A stretch of DNA of 55,957 nucleotides from Kutzneria sp. 744. GTDB lineage: Bacteria > Actinomycetota > Actinomycetes > Mycobacteriales > Pseudonocardiaceae. Where the stretch lies: NCBI RefSeq assembly GCF_000568255.1, contig NZ_KK037166.1, forward strand, positions 9,510,124-9,566,080, in the 5' to 3' direction. Both the position numbers and the translations under genes were made by a program. Shown here piece by piece: positions 34,157 to 44,237 of the stretch. The notes under the pieces are model-generated. The model saw only the letters and a list, made by a program, of their open reading frames with translations. It searched no databases and was not told the DNA's origin. The stretch's first letter is position 1. Every line of letters starts with the position of its first letter.

Positions 34157-34990
34157 TCACCGCCAGAAGGCGGCGATCTCCTCGGCCAGCTTCGCGCCCT
34201 GCCGCCGGCCTGCTTCCGCCACCGGCGTGCGCACGGTCGGGTCCAGCGGGTTCGTGCCCATCGCGGCCAGCACGTCCTCGTCCGGCTTGACGATCAGGAC
34301 CGTGGACCCCTGCGCCCGCAACGCTTCCGCCTGCTCAGCGAGATCGGTGACACCGGGCATCTCCATGGCCTGGAGCACCAGCACGACATCCTCGCCGAAG
34401 GCCAGATCGGCGTTCTCGGCGCTGCGCACGCCGCCGTCGACGTAGCGGCTGTCGCCGATCGTCACCGGCGGCCAGATGCCCGGCACCGCGCAGCTCGCCG
34501 CCACGGCGTCGACCAGGCTCACGCCGCTGTCACGGCCGAAAACCCGCTCCTCACCGGTGTTCGCGTCCACCGCGACGATCAACAGCTCCCGCTCGTCCGG
34601 CCACTTGTCGACCGGCACGCGGGCGGTGATCACCTCGCGCCGGGCCGCCTCGCTGACGGTCTCGGTGAGCAGCGCGATCCGGCCGATCTGCTGCCGCAGC
34701 GCGTCCCGGTCCGGCGGGTTCTCCTGGTCGTAGGCGAAGATCGCGGCCATCTTCTCCGGATCCACCACGGCCGGGATCTCGGGCGCCTGCTTGGCCGGAT
34801 CCGTCTGCCTGGCCAGCAACTCGTCCATCGGCAGGCCGCTGACCAGCTGCGCGGCCACCGCCGAGCCGGCCGACGTGCCGACGATCAGGTCCGCCTCGCG
34901 CAGACCGATCCCTTCCAGGCCGGCCAACAACCCGATCTCCCAGGCGATGCCGGCGACTCCGCCGCCGCCCAACACCAGTGCGTGTCCCAT
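34157..34990 (-). CDS. Patatin-like phospholipase family protein
   Basis: A 277-residue serine acyl hydrolase. The oxyanion loop LVLGGGGVAGIAWEIGLL is at the N-terminus, the nucleophile elbow IVGTSAGSAVAAQ near residue 40, and the Asp of the catalytic dyad in YVDGGVRSAENADL near 195. Patatins cleave acyl chains from membrane lipids. It shares an 87-bp divergent region with the PNPOx-like gene, where a DosR-like box lies (35006-35019), so it may belong to the same redox response. Confidence 0.92.
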   Translation of the reverse strand: MGHALVLGGGGVAGIAWEIGLLAGLEGIGLREADLIVGTSAGSAVAAQLVSGLPMDELLARQTDPAKQAPEIPAVVDPEKMAAIFAYDQENPPDRDALRQQIGRIALLTETVSEAARREVITARVPVDKWPDERELLIVAVDANTGEERVFGRDSGVSLVDAVAASCAVPGIWPPVTIGDSRYVDGGVRSAENADLAFGEDVVLVLQAMEMPGVTDLAEQAEALRAQGSTVLIVKPDEDVLAAMGTNPLDPTVRTPVAEAGRRQGAKLAEEIAAFWR

Positions 34991-35005
34991 TACCGGATCA
35001 TCCCA

Positions 35006-35019
35006 GGGTCGAAGGTCCC
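35006..35019 (-). promoter_or_regulatory. DosR/DevR-like box upstream of the PNPOx gene
   Basis: On the minus strand GGGACCTTCGACCC matches 11 of 14 positions of the mycobacterial DosR core GGGACTTTAGTCCC. It lies between the patatin and PNPOx genes. A closely similar sequence lies upstream of the Acg gene, which increases the likelihood that both are DevR sites. Confidence 0.5.
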
Positions 35020-35077
35020 GCCCGAAAGGGCCTCATGTCGCTGCCGGGGGCGGCCGATTCCGGTCGAGTATGGACCC

Positions 35078-35500
35078 ATGAGCCTCGATCGGTCCGCCAC
35101 CGGCACGGATTCGACCGGGCTGACCGTGCTCGACGAGGTGGAGTGCCTGCGGCTGCTGGCGTCCGTGCCGCTGGGCCGGATCGCCGTGAGCGACCGCGCG
35201 CTGCCGTGCGTGCTGCCGGTGTACTTCCTGCTGACCGGGCGGACCGTGCTGCTGCGGGTGTCCGGCACCGGCCGGCTGGCCGCCGCCACCCGGGCCGCGG
35301 TCGTCGCCTTCGAGGCCGACGAGATGGGGCCGTCGGGCGGCTGGAGCGTGCTGGGCATCGGACGCACCCGATCCGTGCGTCCGGACGAACGCGCTGCGGC
35401 GAGTGGCCTGCGAAGGTGGGGAATCGGGGAGCACGACCGCTTCGTGGCCGTCGGGCTGGAGCTGCTCACCGGACGCCGGCTGCCCCCGCCGACAGGGTGA
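35078..35500 (+). CDS. Pyridoxamine 5'-phosphate oxidase-like flavin-binding protein
   Basis: A 140-residue split-barrel protein: VLDEVECLRLLASVPLGRIA then VSDRALPCVLPVYFLLTGRT, the pattern of small PNPOx-like proteins that bind FMN or F420 rather than make pyridoxal phosphate. Such proteins are frequent members of DosR-type regulons. It lies 84 bp upstream of the sensor kinase gene and has a DosR-like box in front. Substrate unknown. Confidence 0.85.
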   Translation: MSLDRSATGTDSTGLTVLDEVECLRLLASVPLGRIAVSDRALPCVLPVYFLLTGRTVLLRVSGTGRLAAATRAAVVAFEADEMGPSGGWSVLGIGRTRSVRPDERAAASGLRRWGIGEHDRFVAVGLELLTGRRLPPPTG

Positions 35501-37213
<1,713 letters not shown>

Positions 37214-37242
37214 GCCGCCACCCCGCCCGCTCCCACTTTTTC

Positions 37243-37295
37243 GCCACATGCGCTTCCTCTGTGGCACCAGGACGCAAGTAGGAAGCGCATGTGGC
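37243..37295. repeat. Family B palindrome, copy 2 (between convergent genes)
   Basis: GCCACATGCGCTTCC (37243-37257) pairs perfectly with 37281-37295; the middle is not symmetrical. It is preceded by TTTTTC, as is the third copy. It sits between the stop of the sensor kinase gene and the stop of the converging secreted-protein gene. Confidence 0.88.
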
Positions 37296-37305
37296 AAAAC
37301 CACCG

Positions 37306-37671
37306 TCAGCACTTGCCCCAGAAGAACAGGTTCAGGGTCTGGCCGTTCACGAAGGGCTTGCCGATGGTCGGCCACGAGGCGTGGGCCCGGAACGGGAACT
37401 TGACCTTCGAACTCTCCGACGAGCCGTCGTCGTGGAAGCCGCAGGCGTCGGACTGCGAGACGTTCTTGACGGACATGGTCGCGGTGCGGCCGGTGTCCAG
37501 GCTGCTGGCGCCCCGCCACAGGCCCTGCGGGTTCCCGCCGAAGTCGGCCTGCGGGTAGGCCCACAGCCACGGATTGGGATCGTTGGCCGCGGATGCGGAC
37601 ACCGCGGGCGAAAGCGCGACTCCGGCGCCGGCGAGAAGGACGGCTGCGACCACGGTGGCCAGGCTCTTCAT
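37306..37671 (-). CDS. Small secreted protein of unknown function
   Basis: A 121-residue protein with a clear signal peptide (MKSLATVVAAVLLAGAGVAL ... ASA). The mature domain is about 93 residues, rich in W/G/S, with only two Cys (SDACGFH and the C-terminal WGKC) that could form one disulfide. The mature start NPWLWAYPQADFGGNPQGL faintly recalls beta-gamma-crystallin or protease-inhibitor I36 folds; I do not assign either. The ATG at 37671 has TTGGAGG upstream. Confidence 0.7.
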   Translation of the reverse strand: MKSLATVVAAVLLAGAGVALSPAVSASAANDPNPWLWAYPQADFGGNPQGLWRGASSLDTGRTATMSVKNVSQSDACGFHDDGSSESSKVKFPFRAHASWPTIGKPFVNGQTLNLFFWGKC

Positions 37672-37872
37672 GTTTTCCTCCAACTGATTCACGCGCGTGC
37701 GGGTCACGGCGTCGAATCATGATCGGCGGAGGAAATGAGGTGCGCGGTGCGCGCCGAGTGCTTCGGCAAGTAATCCGCGTCGAACTGCCGCCGCGCCCGT
37801 TCGGTTCGGACAGCAGTGCCCCGATCAACCCCTGCCGCCGAGGCCAGGGGCCGGGCGTGACCCGTGCGCCCC

Positions 37873-38517
37873 TCAGTTCCGGTCGCGGCTGCGCAATTCC
37901 GTGGCCAGCACGGCGACCTGGGTCCGGCGCTGCATGCCGAGCTTGGCCAGCAGGTGCGAGACGTAGTTCTTCACGGTCTTCTCGGCCAGGAACATGCGCT
38001 CGGCGATCTGGCGGTTGGTCAGGCCGTCACCGATGAGCTCCAGCACGGTGCGTTCCTGATCGGACAACTCCCGCAGGGGATCGGCGTCGTCACGCTGGCG
38101 GCGCAGGCGGTTCATCAGCGCGGCGGTGGTGCGGCCGTCCAACAGCGACTGCCCGCCGGCCACGGTGCGGATGGCGGCCAGCAGGTCGTGGCCGAGCACC
38201 TGCTTGAGCACGAAGCCGGCGGCGCCGGCCATGATGGCGTCGAGCAGGGCCTCGTCGTCGGAGAAGGACGTCAGCATCAGGCAGTGCAGCTCGGGGTTGC
38301 GGGCCCGCAGCTCACGGCACAGCTCGACGCCGTTGCCGTCGGGCAGACGCACGTCGAGCACGGCGACATCGGGGCTGGTGGCGGGAATCCGGGCGAGCGC
38401 CTCGGCGACCGAGGCGGCCTCGCCGCACACCTGGAGGTCGGGCTCGTCGTCGAGCAGGTCGGCGATGCCGCGCCGGACGATCTCGTGGTCGTCGACCAGG
38501 AACACTCGGGTGGGCAC
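37873..38517 (-). CDS. devR: NarL/FixJ-family response regulator, DevR/DosR type
   Basis: A 214-residue regulator. The receiver domain begins [20 protein letters not shown] and has the phosphoacceptor Asp in [15 protein letters not shown]; the C-terminal LuxR-type helix-turn-helix is [20 protein letters not shown] then [20 protein letters not shown]. Length and motifs match DevR/DosR, which is phosphorylated by DevS and switches on hypoxia/NO genes in mycobacteria. Divergent from the Acg gene, with a DosR-like box between them. Confidence 0.93.
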   Translation of the reverse strand: MPTRVFLVDDHEIVRRGIADLLDDEPDLQVCGEAASVAEALARIPATSPDVAVLDVRLPDGNGVELCRELRARNPELHCLMLTSFSDDEALLDAIMAGAAGFVLKQVLGHDLLAAIRTVAGGQSLLDGRTTAALMNRLRRQRDDADPLRELSDQERTVLELIGDGLTNRQIAERMFLAEKTVKNYVSHLLAKLGMQRRTQVAVLATELRSRDRN

Positions 38518-38553
38518 GGGCAGACACTAGTCAACCGCCCAGGATTCGCGGCA

Positions 38554-38567
38554 GTGTCCAAGGTCCC
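38554..38567 (-). promoter_or_regulatory. DosR/DevR-like box between devR and the Acg gene
   Basis: On the minus strand GGGACCTTGGACAC, 10 of 14 matches to the mycobacterial core and sharing GGGACCTT-GAC-C with the box at 35006-35019. It lies in the 137-bp divergent region, about 88 bp before the Acg start, and could also serve devR autoregulation. Confidence 0.4.
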
Positions 38568-38654
38568 CCCGATTGAGGTGAACAAGACGTGGCCGCCAGG
38601 CGTCTTCACGTTCGGGAGTGTTCGCACCAGCCCGGCGACGTTCGGAGGACCGTT

Positions 38655-39575
38655 GTGCTGACCCGGCGCAATTCCGGTGACCAGTGGACCAAGTTTGAGG
38701 CGACCACGCTGCTCAACGCCATTCGGCACGCCCCCGTCCTACACCCCGAGCGGCCGTACGTGCTCCAGCTGGGCGAGCGGTCGGCGTCCCTGTTCGAGCT
38801 GGGCCCGGGCACGCGCTACGAGCGGGCCGGCGTGAACCGCCTCCTGTACTGCGGCACGGCGCTGGCCAACCTGTACCTGGCCATGCGCGTGCTGGGCTGG
38901 CGCGCCACGATCGAGCTGGCCGGCGACGGCACGGCCCCCGACCTGGTGGCCACCGTGAAGGCGCTGACGCCCACGCCGCCGACCGACCGCGAGACGCTGT
39001 TGCACCGTCAGATCGAGCGCATGCCGCCGTACTGGGCCGAGCCCGGCGAGTGGGTGCCCGACTCGGCGGCCGTGGCCAAGCTCGTCGCCTCCAACTGGTG
39101 TCCCGGCACCGAGTTGCGGCTGCTCAGCGACCGGGCCGCGGCGATGGAGACCGCCCGGCTCGTGTTGCACGCCGGCAGACGCATGGACGGCGACCGCTGG
39201 TGCGCCGACGAGCTGGCCCCATGGCTGGAGCCGCAGCAGACCACGCCGGTCGCGCAAGTGGCCCCCCAGTTCGGCCCGCTGGCCACCATGTCGGCCGAGC
39301 CGTACGCGGACGCCGTCTGCTCGATCGCCGCGCGGCTGGTGGCCGACCCGATCCTTGTGGTCACGACCAGCGGCGACACCGCTCGTGACCACGTCCTCGC
39401 CGGTGCCGCCATCCAGAACGCCCGGCTGTCGGCGTCCGCCTTCGGGCTGGCGATCCGGCCGGTGACCCGGCTGATCAAGCTGGACGAGGTGCGCAAGGGC
39501 CTGGCCCGCCAGCTCGGGCCCGGCGTGTACCCGCACGCGCTGCTGCGGATCGGAGGCATGCCGAGCAACGTGTGA
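38655..39575 (+). CDS. Acg-family nitroreductase-like FMN protein
   Basis: A 306-residue protein from the GTG at 38655, which has GGAGGA eight bases upstream. It begins LTRRNSGDQWTKFEATTLL, NAIRHAPVLHPERPYVLQL and continues with YERAGVNRLLYCGTALANLY and LRLLSDRAAAMETARLVLHA, as in the Acg (Rv2032/Rv3131-like) proteins of the mycobacterial DosR regulon. These are nitroreductase-fold proteins thought to sequester or use FMN. Position beside devR supports the call. Confidence 0.88.
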   Translation: MLTRRNSGDQWTKFEATTLLNAIRHAPVLHPERPYVLQLGERSASLFELGPGTRYERAGVNRLLYCGTALANLYLAMRVLGWRATIELAGDGTAPDLVATVKALTPTPPTDRETLLHRQIERMPPYWAEPGEWVPDSAAVAKLVASNWCPGTELRLLSDRAAAMETARLVLHAGRRMDGDRWCADELAPWLEPQQTTPVAQVAPQFGPLATMSAEPYADAVCSIAARLVADPILVVTTSGDTARDHVLAGAAIQNARLSASAFGLAIRPVTRLIKLDEVRKGLARQLGPGVYPHALLRIGGMPSNV

Positions 39576-39629
39576 CGGCTGTCTCCGCGGCCATGACAGG
39601 CGGACTCGCGCCGACCTAGGTTGCTGGTC

Positions 39630-41018
39630 GTGAGCAGTCGACTGGTCGCCGTCATCGTCGCGGGTTCGTTCTTCATGGAGCTGCTGGACGGCACCGTGAT
39701 CACCACGGCGCTGCCCGGCATTGCCGGCTCGTTCCACGTCGGCGCGGTCGACGCCGGCCTGGGCGTGACCGTGTATCTGCTGACCGTCGCCGTGATGATC
39801 CCGCTCAGCGGCTGGCTGTCCGACCGCTTCGGCGCGCGGCCCGTGTTCTGCGCCGCGATCGTCGTGTTCACGCTCGCCTCGGTGCTGTGCGCGGCGTCCC
39901 AGACGCTGTGGCAGTTCGTGCTGGCCCGGGTCCTGCAGGGCATCGGCGGGGCGATGATGGTGCCAGTAGGTCGCACCGTGGTGCTGCGTGGCGCCGCGAA
40001 GGCGGACTTGATGGCGGCAACCGCCATCATCACCTGGCCCGGCCTGATCGCCCCCGTGCTCGGCCCGCCCATCGGTGGCGTGATCACCACGTACGCCTCG
40101 TGGCGCTGGATCTTCCTGATCAACGTGCCTTTGGGCGTGGCCGCCCTGATCTCCGCGCTGCTGGTCGTTCGGACGGCCGAGCGCACCCGGCGGCCCTTCG
40201 ACGGCCTCGGCTTCGCCCTGAGCGCCGTGTCCATCGCGTGCCTCGTGTACGGCCTGGACCTGGCCGGCACCGCCGGCACGAACTGGCTGATCACCGCCGG
40301 TCTGCTCGTGATCGGCCTGGCCGTCGGCGTCGTCGCCGTGCGTCATGCACTGCGTCATCCCACGCCTTTGGTGGACCTCTCCCCGCTGCGCATTCGGACC
40401 TATGCCGCCACTTCCAGCGAGGGCTCCCTGCTTCGGCTCGCCATCAACATGGTGCCTTTCCTGCTGCCCCTGCTGTTCCAGGTCGGCTTCGGCCTCAGCG
40501 CCGTCACCTCCGGTCTCCTGGTGCTCACGGTGTTCGCCGGCAACCTCGTCATGAAGACCATCACCACCCCGACCGTGCGCCGCTTCGGTTTCCGCCGCGT
40601 GTTGGTCGGCAACGGCGTCCTCGTCGCCCTGTCCCTGGGGGCCTGCGCCCTGTTCGGCGCCGCCACGCCGTACTGGCTCATCTGTGTCGTCTGCTTCCTC
40701 GGCGGCGCGTTCCGTTCGCTGGAGTTCACCGGCATCAACACCTTGGCCTTCGCCGACGTCCCCGCCGAGTCCATGAGCGCCGCCAGCACCCTCAACGCCA
40801 CCATCACCCAGCTCGCCACCGGCCTCGGCGTCGCCGTCGCCGCCACCGTCGTGGCCGTGGCCGCCGGCGGCCACGTCCCCACCGTCCTCGACTTCCGCCT
40901 CGGTTTCGTGGTTGGTGCCGTGATCGCCTTGGCCGGGGCGTTGATGTTCCTCCGCCTGGACCGCTCCGACGGCGCCGTGGTCAGCGCCGGCCGCCGAACC
41001 TCCGCCACCCGCGCATAG
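39630..41018 (+). CDS. MFS drug exporter, DHA2 (EmrB/QacA) family
   Basis: A 462-residue, about 14-helix transporter. Helix 1 has FMELLDGTVITTALPGIAGS (antiporter motif D1), the loop 2-3 motif is GWLSDRFGARPVF, and motif C lies in helix 5 (ITWPGLIAPVLGPPIGGVIT). It probably exports a drug or natural product in exchange for protons. The GTG at 39630 is the likely start. The TetR gene and FAD monooxygenase downstream are on the same strand but 273 bp away across a palindrome, so joint regulation is only possible. Confidence 0.93.
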   Translation: MSSRLVAVIVAGSFFMELLDGTVITTALPGIAGSFHVGAVDAGLGVTVYLLTVAVMIPLSGWLSDRFGARPVFCAAIVVFTLASVLCAASQTLWQFVLARVLQGIGGAMMVPVGRTVVLRGAAKADLMAATAIITWPGLIAPVLGPPIGGVITTYASWRWIFLINVPLGVAALISALLVVRTAERTRRPFDGLGFALSAVSIACLVYGLDLAGTAGTNWLITAGLLVIGLAVGVVAVRHALRHPTPLVDLSPLRIRTYAATSSEGSLLRLAINMVPFLLPLLFQVGFGLSAVTSGLLVLTVFAGNLVMKTITTPTVRRFGFRRVLVGNGVLVALSLGACALFGAATPYWLICVVCFLGGAFRSLEFTGINTLAFADVPAESMSAASTLNATITQLATGLGVAVAATVVAVAAGGHVPTVLDFRLGFVVGAVIALAGALMFLRLDRSDGAVVSAGRRTSATRA

Positions 41019-41166
41019 TCGCCGCTCGGCTGCTGGCCACCCCGGCTCCGCCCCGACCCCTCGCGGTTCCCGGGCATGGCCCTCGACTCCCGTCTCGCCC
41101 TTGGCCCGGCCTCCCACGCACCCTTCCCACGGGCCCTCGCCGCCCCGCACACCCACCCCCGTTTTT

Positions 41167-41221
41167 CGCCACATGTGCTCCGCATGCAGCGCCTGGAGTC
41201 GAATGCGGTCCACATGTGGCG
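41167..41221. repeat. Family B palindrome, variant copy 3
   Basis: CGCCACATGTGCTCCGCATGC (21 bases shown in two parts: CGCCACATGTG then CTCCGCATGC) pairs with ATGCGGTCCACATGTGGCG ending at 41221, with two mismatches. Preceded by TTTTT as in copy 2. Here it lies between co-directional genes (MFS, TetR). The rest of the 272-bp gap 41019-41290 shows no gene. Confidence 0.8.
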
Positions 41222-41290
41222 TTTGCCTTAGGGAAGTTGCCGGGTTGGAAATCTTGCCAGAATGGAAAGGATCTGGGTAGTGTGGGTGGC

Positions 41291-42097
41291 ATGGCGGGGC
41301 TGCGGGAGCGGAAGAAGCGCGAGACGAGGCTGGCGCTGAGCCGGGCGGCGATCGGACTGCTCGTGGCGCGGGGCTGGGACGGGGTGACCGTCGAGGAGAT
41401 CGCGGCGGCGGCGAACGTGTCGGACCGGACGTTCCGCAACTACTTCAGCAGCAAGGCGGAGGCGGTGGCGGCCAGTCACCTGGAGCGGGCGCTGGTCGTC
41501 GCCGACGAACTGCGGTCCCGGCCGGCGGAAGATCCGTTCTGGCCGGCGGTGCGAGCGGCGGTCCGGTCGAGTGTCACCGGATCGCCCGGCTCGACGCACG
41601 ACACGGCACCTGCCTCGCCCCACAGCGCAGTGCCTGCCTCGCCGCGCGACGTGCCGCGAGCTTCACCCAGCGACGCGGTGTCAGCCTCGCCGAGCAACAC
41701 AGAGCCCGCTTCCGGCTCATCCGCTGACGCCGCCTCCATTTCGCCGCACGGCACGGTGCCCGCCTCAACCCAAAGCGCGGCAACAGCTCCCGCCCGCGAC
41801 GGGGCGTACATGGAGCGGGTGAAGCTGGTGCTGAGCCATCCGTCGCTGCACGCGGAACTGCTCCGCGCGGACGACATCGCCAAGGACGAGCTGGCGGCGG
41901 CGATTGCCGAGCGGCTGGGGCTGGATCGGGAGCGGGATCTGTTTCCGCAGCTGGCGGCGTCGGTGGTGGCGGCGGGCGTGGCGACGGCGATGCGGTTCTG
42001 GATGGTCAACGATCCCCAGGGGTCGGTGATCGACGTGATGGATCGGGTCTTCGAGGAAATCGGGCGCGGATTGCCCGTGCCGGAGGGGGAATCGTGA
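41291..42097 (+). CDS. TetR-family regulator with an octapeptide-repeat insert
   Basis: A 268-residue protein. The N-terminal helix-turn-helix is normal (LALSRAAIGLLVARGWDGVT, IAAAANVSDRTFRNYFSSKA), and the C-terminal ligand domain resumes at YMERVKLVLSHPSLHAELL. Between them, about residues 96-172, lies a Ser/Pro/Ala-rich low-complexity stretch containing six octads that keep Ala-Ser at positions 5-6 (DTAPASPH, SAVPASPR, DVPRASPS, DAVSASPS, NTEPASGS, SADAASIS). This linker is not part of the TetR fold. The TGA overlaps the GTG of the FAD monooxygenase, its likely target. Confidence 0.9.
   Translation: MAGLRERKKRETRLALSRAAIGLLVARGWDGVTVEEIAAAANVSDRTFRNYFSSKAEAVAASHLERALVVADELRSRPAEDPFWPAVRAAVRSSVTGSPGSTHDTAPASPHSAVPASPRDVPRASPSDAVSASPSNTEPASGSSADAASISPHGTVPASTQSAATAPARDGAYMERVKLVLSHPSLHAELLRADDIAKDELAAAIAERLGLDRERDLFPQLAASVVAAGVATAMRFWMVNDPQGSVIDVMDRVFEEIGRGLPVPEGES
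41600..41743 (+). repeat. Six-unit 24-bp in-frame tandem repeat in the TetR gene
   Basis: Six diverged 24-bp units, each encoding eight residues with invariant Ala-Ser at positions 5-6. The first two units are most alike (CCTGCCTCGCC recurs at a 24-bp offset near 41609 and 41633). Divergence at third positions suggests an old expansion. Confidence 0.75.
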
Positions 42098-43608
42098 ATG
42101 TGATCATTTCGGGGGCCGGGCCGAACGGGCTGATGCTGGCCTGCGAACTGGCGCTGGCCGGGGTGAGACCGGTGGTGCTGGAGGCGCTGGTGGAACCGAG
42201 TGTGGAGCCCAAGGCGAACGGGCTCGTGGGTGAGGTGGTGCGGCTGGTCGACCACCGAGGGCTGTTCGAGGAGCTCGCGGGGGCGCCGGGGCCGCCGAAG
42301 GCGAATTCGGGGTTTTTCCCTTACGCGGGAATGTATCTCAACCTCGGCGTGCTCGACGAGAGCCCGCTGTACGTGCTGCCGGCGCCGCAACAGAAGATCG
42401 TCCGGGTGCTGGCGGAGCGGGCGCGACAGCTCGGTGTCGAGATCCGTTACGGGCACGAACTGGTTGGCCTCGAACAGGATGCGTCCGATGTCACGGTCGA
42501 GGTGAACGGCCCGGACGGCCGGTACGAACTGCAAGGCTCCTACCTGATCGGGGCGGACGGGGCCCGCAGCGCGGTGCGGAAGCTGTCGGGCATCGACTTC
42601 GGCGGCGTCACGTACGACCGGCGCACCCTGCGGATGGCCCACGCCACGGTGCCGGCGGACTGGGTGGATCCGACCACGCGGGGCCTGAAGGTCCCCGGCT
42701 ACGGCCTGGCGTTGCCGTTCCTGGGACTGCGCACCGAGCAGGGCGGCTTCTCCTACGCGCCGCTGCCGGATCACCCGCCGACGATCGCGACCGTGGAGTG
42801 GGACCAGCCGCCGGCCGACGAGCCGATGAGCATGGACGAGCTGCGGGCCAGCGTGCGCCGGGTGCTCGGCGTGGAGGTGCCGCTCGGCGAGCCGGAGGGC
42901 GACGGCCCGCACCTGATGAACCGCCTGACCAAGGGCCACAACCGGGTCGCCGAGCGGTTTCGGGACGGTCGGGTGTTCCTGCTCGGCGACGCGGCGCACA
43001 TCCTGGCCTACGGCGGAGGCGGCCTGAACCTGGGCATGCAGGACGCGGCCAACCTGGGCTGGAAGCTGGCCGCCGAGATCAACGGCACCGCGCCGGCCGG
43101 CCTGCTCGACACGTACGACACCGAGCGCCGCATCGCCGCCGAACGCATGCACATCTACGGCCAGGCCACGAACGCCCTGGTGGCGCCGGGCGGCGACGTC
43201 ACGGCCCTGCGGGTCCTGTTCGGCGAGATGCTCGGCGATCCGGCCGCGGTCCGGCGCATCGCGGAACTGCTGGCCGGCTCGGACATCCGCTACGACATGG
43301 GTGTCGCCGACGCGCATCCGCTGGTCGGCCGGTTCGCCCCGCCGATGGATCTGATGACGCCGGACGGCCCGTCGCGCCTGGCCGAACTCGCCCGCACGGG
43401 TCGGCCTCTCCTGCTGGACTTCACCGGCAGCCTGGGGCGCTTCCAAGGTGTCGTCGACGTGATCGCGGCCGAACCGATCGAGGGCATCCCGGCCGCGGTG
43501 CTGATCAGGCCGGACAACTACGTCGCCTGGGCGTCCGAGTCTCCTGACACAGAAGGGCTTTCGGGCGCGCTCGACCGCTGGTTCGGGGTCGCCGTGAACC
43601 ACGTCTGA
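42094..43608 (+). CDS. FAD-dependent monooxygenase (PHBH/aromatic hydroxylase type)
   Basis: A 504-residue flavoprotein hydroxylase. The Rossmann motif VIISGAGPNGLMLACELALA is at the N-terminus, the DG-type motif is YLIGADGARSAVRK near residue 155, and the second FAD motif RVFLLGDAAHILAYGGGGLN near 295. A C-terminal thioredoxin-like domain follows. Relatives hydroxylate phenolic substrates or inactivate antibiotics such as rifampicin or tetracycline. It is coupled to the TetR regulator by a GTGA overlap. Its last 91 bp overlap, antisense, the 3' end of the converging methyltransferase gene. Confidence 0.92.
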   Translation: MNVIISGAGPNGLMLACELALAGVRPVVLEALVEPSVEPKANGLVGEVVRLVDHRGLFEELAGAPGPPKANSGFFPYAGMYLNLGVLDESPLYVLPAPQQKIVRVLAERARQLGVEIRYGHELVGLEQDASDVTVEVNGPDGRYELQGSYLIGADGARSAVRKLSGIDFGGVTYDRRTLRMAHATVPADWVDPTTRGLKVPGYGLALPFLGLRTEQGGFSYAPLPDHPPTIATVEWDQPPADEPMSMDELRASVRRVLGVEVPLGEPEGDGPHLMNRLTKGHNRVAERFRDGRVFLLGDAAHILAYGGGGLNLGMQDAANLGWKLAAEINGTAPAGLLDTYDTERRIAAERMHIYGQATNALVAPGGDVTALRVLFGEMLGDPAAVRRIAELLAGSDIRYDMGVADAHPLVGRFAPPMDLMTPDGPSRLAELARTGRPLLLDFTGSLGRFQGVVDVIAAEPIEGIPAAVLIRPDNYVAWASESPDTEGLSGALDRWFGVAVNHV

Positions 43609-44237
43609 TCGTCGGTGAGCCAGTTGCCGAACCGAAGTCCGACGGCGTCGAGCTCGGCGGTCATGTCCGATGTGGACATTCGGCGGGCGGTGAACGGGTG
43701 CTCCCAGTGCTGGCCGGCCCCGTCGTAGTGGACCGTCGCGGCGAGCAGATCGCCGTCGAGGACGATGTCCTTGACGGCGATCGTCACCGGGCCCAGCTCC
43801 CGTGCAACGGAGTCCACCCGGTCGAACCAGGTCGGCGGGTGCCACTGGATCAGCACCGTGCCGCCATCGCGCACGTGATGTGCCGCCGTGGCAAGCAATC
43901 CCCGGCGGAGTTCGGCGTCGGCGGTGTTGACGAGTTGGCTGGCCAGCAGCACAGCGTCGAACCGCCGGTCCAGCCGCAACGACTCGATGTCCGCCCGGAT
44001 CGTCTCGGCCGTGAGGACGTGCGCCAGCATCTCCGAGGAGTTGTCCACCGCCAGCACCGGATGTCCCAGCGCCGCAAGCGGTTGCGTCACCCGGCCGGCA
44101 CCCGCGCCCAGTTCCAGCACGGTCGCGCCGGCCGGGATCGCGCCGTGGACCAGGGTGGCCTCGCCCGTCTCCGGCAGCAGCGCGTAGAGCCCGACGGGGC
44201 TGCCGTCCTTCGCCGTTCCGTCCACGTTCCTCCTCAT
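43518..44237 (-). CDS. Class I SAM-dependent methyltransferase
   Basis: A 239-residue methyltransferase from the ATG at 44237 (MRRNVDGTAKDGSPVGLYAL). SAM-binding motif I is VLELGAGAGRVTQPL; motif II region is LAVDNSSEMLAHVL, and motif IV is FDAVLLASQLVN. Substrate unknown. The ATG overlaps the stop of the PLP enzyme (ATGA), so they are co-translated. The tail SSAPESPSVSGDSDAQAT is encoded antisense to the monooxygenase and may be a recent extension. Confidence 0.87.
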   Translation of the reverse strand: MRRNVDGTAKDGSPVGLYALLPETGEATLVHGAIPAGATVLELGAGAGRVTQPLAALGHPVLAVDNSSEMLAHVLTAETIRADIESLRLDRRFDAVLLASQLVNTADAELRRGLLATAAHHVRDGGTVLIQWHPPTWFDRVDSVARELGPVTIAVKDIVLDGDLLAATVHYDGAGQHWEHPFTARRMSTSDMTAELDAVGLRFGNWLTDDQTWFTATPNQRSSAPESPSVSGDSDAQAT

